Source of the DNA: Pseudomonadota bacterium
GTDB taxonomy: Bacteria > Pseudomonadota > Gammaproteobacteria > Steroidobacterales > Steroidobacteraceae
Length of the DNA stretch: 64,000 nt
Assembly: GCA_018241445.1 (NCBI GenBank)
Contig: JAFEDT010000010.1
Span: forward strand, 1 to 64,000
Direction of reading: 5' to 3'
Below are positions 62,032-64,000 of this stretch, piece after piece. The position numbers and the translations under genes are program-made. A model generated the notes under the pieces. The model was not told where the DNA came from, did no database searches, and saw only the letters and a program-made list of their open reading frames with translations. Each line of letters begins with the position of its first letter. The first letter of the stretch is position 1.

Positions 62032-63573
62032 ATGAATGCATCGATTCGCGCCGTCGCACGCACTGCCGCCGCCAACGACCTGTCACGCATCAGCGCAGCC
62101 AACGCCGCGTTCCTGCGCCGGCCGGGCCGGCTGCTGATCAACGGCGAATGGATCGGGGCCGCCGGCGGGCGCACCTTCGAGGTCCGCGATCCCTCCAGCG
62201 ATGCGGTCATCGCGCATGTGGCAGAGGGGGACGCGGTCGACATCGATCGGGCCGTACAGGCTGCGCGCGAAGCGTTCGAGGATTCGCAGTGGTCGCGCAT
62301 GAAGCCGGTCGACCGCGAGCGGCTCCTGCACCGGCTTGCGGACCTGATCGAGCAGCATGCCGATGAGCTGGCGGAGCTGGAATCGATCGACAACGGCAAG
62401 TCGGTGCTGATGGCGCGTCACGTCGACATCAAGCACGCCATCGATGTGTGGCGCTACATGGCCGGCTGGCCGACCAAGCTCGAGGGCCAGACGCTGCCGG
62501 TGTCCGGCAATCTGATTCCGGGCCAGGAATATGCCGCATTCTCCCTGCGGGAACCGGTCGGCGTGGTGGGCGCCATCATCGCCTGGAACTTTCCTTTCCT
62601 GCTGGCGACGTGGAAGGCGGCGCCGGCGCTGGCTGCCGGCTGCACCTTCGTGCTCAAGCCCGCGGAAGAGACGCCGCTCAGCGCGCTGCGCTTGGGGGAG
62701 CTGGTTCTGGAGGCGGGATTCCCGAAGGGCGTTTTCAACATTGTCACGGGCATGGGTCCGACGGCCGGCGCCGCACTCGCGGCTCACGAAGGCGTCGACA
62801 AGATCACCTTCACCGGTTCGACCGAGGTGGGGCGCCTGATCGTGCGCGCTGCCGCCGGCAACATGAAGAAGGTCACGGTTGAGCTGGGCGGCAAGTCGCC
62901 GGCCATCGTGCTCGATGACGCGGATCTCCCGACCACGATCCCCGGGGTGGCCGGCGCTATTTTCTTCAATCACGGCCAGACCTGCTCTGCCGGCTCGCGC
63001 CTGTTTGTCGCCCGCCGGCACTTCGACGAGGTGGTGGAGGGCGTGGCGCGGCAGGCCAGTTCGATTCCCCTGGGGCCGGGGCTGGACCCCAACGCACAGA
63101 TGGGACCGCTGGTGTCCTCGGTGCAGCGGCAACGGGTCATGAAACTGGTGAACGACGGGCTGTCCGCCGGCGCCAAAGCCGTTACCGGGGGCAAGGCCCT
63201 GGACACCGCGGGTTACTACGTGGAACCGACCGTGTTCACGGACGTCACGCCCGCGATGGCGGTGGTGCGCGAGGAGATCTTCGGGCCAGTGCTGGTTGCA
63301 CAGCCCTTCGATCGCATCGAGGACATCGCGCGCCTGGCCAACGACAGCATCTATGGCCTGGGCGCCAGCATCTGGAGCCGCGACGTCGGTAAGGTCTTCA
63401 GGCTGGCCGGCAAACTGCGCGCCGGCTCGGTATGGGTGAACTGTCACAACATGCTCGACCCGGTCATGCCATTTGGCGGTTACAAGCAATCGGGATGGGG
63501 CCGGGAACTCGGACGCGAAGCCGTCTATTCGTGCACCGAGAGCAAGTCGCTGTGCATCAATGTGACGGGGTGA
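62032..63573 (+). CDS. Aldehyde dehydrogenase (NAD(P)+-dependent)
   Basis: This is a 513-residue ALDH with EPVGVVGAIIAWNFPFLL, the FTGSTEVGR cofactor motif, catalytic Glu in VELGGKSP and catalytic Cys318 in GQTCSAGSR. It is most like broad betaine/phenylacetaldehyde-type dehydrogenases; the substrate is unknown. A GGGAG site precedes ATG 62032. It is followed after 10 bp by an acyl-CoA synthetase gene. Confidence 0.94.
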   Translation: MNASIRAVARTAAANDLSRISAANAAFLRRPGRLLINGEWIGAAGGRTFEVRDPSSDAVIAHVAEGDAVDIDRAVQAAREAFEDSQWSRMKPVDRERLLHRLADLIEQHADELAELESIDNGKSVLMARHVDIKHAIDVWRYMAGWPTKLEGQTLPVSGNLIPGQEYAAFSLREPVGVVGAIIAWNFPFLLATWKAAPALAAGCTFVLKPAEETPLSALRLGELVLEAGFPKGVFNIVTGMGPTAGAALAAHEGVDKITFTGSTEVGRLIVRAAAGNMKKVTVELGGKSPAIVLDDADLPTTIPGVAGAIFFNHGQTCSAGSRLFVARRHFDEVVEGVARQASSIPLGPGLDPNAQMGPLVSSVQRQRVMKLVNDGLSAGAKAVTGGKALDTAGYYVEPTVFTDVTPAMAVVREEIFGPVLVAQPFDRIEDIARLANDSIYGLGASIWSRDVGKVFRLAGKLRAGSVWVNCHNMLDPVMPFGGYKQSGWGRELGREAVYSCTESKSLCINVTG

Positions 63574-63583
63574 GGAGCCGCGC

Positions 63584-64000
63584 GTGACCAGCGCGCCATT
63601 CGGGCCGGCAGCGCGCCAGTTTCTGCGGGCGCGTGACAGCCTGCTGGCCGCGCGCGCCGACTATGCGCGCGCGATGCGCGAGTTTCGCTGGCCGGATCCC
63701 GTCGGGTTCAACTGGGCCCGCGACTACTTCGATGTCATGGCGGCCGCAAGTGAGCGCCTCGCGCTGCGCGTGGTCGATGATGGCGGCTCGCGCCACGAGC
63801 TGAGCTACCGCGAGCTGGCGCAGCGTTCCTCGCAGGTGGCCAACTACCTGGCCTCCCAGGGCATCGCTCCGGGCGATCGGGTGCTGGTCATGCTCGGCAA
63901 TGTAGTGCCGCTGTGGGAAACCATGCTGGCGATCATCAAGCTCGGCGCGGTCGTGATTCCAGCAACCACGCTGCTGCAGCGGGAGGACCTGCTCGATCGA
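63584..64000 (+). CDS. AMP-dependent acyl-CoA synthetase, N-terminus (cut by window edge)
   Basis: From GTG 63584 (GGAG just upstream) an open frame continues to the window end for 139 codons. The reading includes FNWARDYFDVMA, LSYRELAQRSSQVANYLASQG, and PGDRVLVMLGNVVPLWETM then IIKLGAVVIPATTLL. This is the usual N-terminal part of acetyl/acyl-CoA synthetases. The AMP-binding signature lies beyond the edge. With the ALDH it could turn an aldehyde into an acyl-CoA. Confidence 0.85.
   Translation, partial: MTSAPFGPAARQFLRARDSLLAARADYARAMREFRWPDPVGFNWARDYFDVMAAASERLALRVVDDGGSRHELSYRELAQRSSQVANYLASQGIAPGDRVLVMLGNVVPLWETMLAIIKLGAVVIPATTLLQREDLLDR

Overview
The window is about 64 kb of GC-rich chromosome (about two thirds G+C, with codons ending mostly in G or C). 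It most likely comes from a gammaproteobacterium of the Xanthomonadales/Nevskiales/Steroidobacter type. The main reason is gene order: the run queG (divergent), nnr, tsaE, amidase, mutL, miaA, hfq, hflX, hflK, hflC, DUF2065, purA, and later rnr-rlmB, is the block known from E. coli and its relatives. The pcnB-folK-deoxynucleoside kinase-panB-panC run also fits. A large TonB-dependent receptor, a P450 and several amidohydrolases suggest a versatile free-living heterotroph. The assignment is inference from gene order, not from a marker phylogeny.

Layout. (1) 1-6.3 kb: an accessory segment with a Type III restriction-modification operon (res then mod, minus strand), bounded by the end of an IS3-family element on the left and the 3' end of a tRNA-Glu(CTC) gene on the right. 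(2) 6.4-11.1 kb: pcnB, folK, a deoxynucleoside kinase, panB and panC, with a 103-bp inverted-repeat element between panB and panC. (3) 11.1-24.2 kb: the conserved queG/nnr-to-purA housekeeping block (cell-wall amidase, mismatch repair, tRNA modification, Hfq, HflX/HflKC). (4) 24.2-45.6 kb: about 21 kb of accessory genes lying where closely spaced purA and rnr are expected. It holds a membrane glycosyltransferase, an M48 protease, a PPK2-carboxymuconolactone-decarboxylase operon, an orphan histidine kinase, a TonB receptor, glycerate kinase, thiol-redox proteins, a P450, a DsbD-like protein, an exported methyltransferase-like protein, a YtcJ-type amidohydrolase and a VapBC-type toxin-antitoxin pair next to tRNA-Leu(CAG). 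(5) 45.8-49.8 kb: rnr, rlmB and a quinone oxidoreductase, translationally coupled. (6) 49.8-58.9 kb: a minus-strand operon with a near-complete pathway for the deazaflavin cofactor F420: NADPH:F420 reductase, cofE, cofD, cofC and a fused cofG-cofH (fbiC). It runs on into a secreted S45 acylase and a secreted amidohydrolase. (7) 59.0-64.0 kb: a divergent LLM-family (F420-type) oxidoreductase, an epoxide hydrolase, a sugar-isomerase-like TIM barrel, an aldehyde dehydrogenase and the start of an acyl-CoA synthetase, probably catabolic.

The most notable content is the F420 cluster. All five core genes overlap by 4 bp, so they are built to be made together. The reductase charges F420 with NADPH electrons, and the divergent LLM oxidoreductase is the obvious local user. 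F420 is classically an archaeal and actinobacterial cofactor and is less often described in gammaproteobacteria. No separate dehydro-F420 reductase is visible, and the coupling to two exported hydrolases is unexplained.

No CRISPR array, rRNA gene or prophage structural gene was seen. Starts were adjusted where a ribosome-binding site, operon overlap or family length argued against the longest reading frame.
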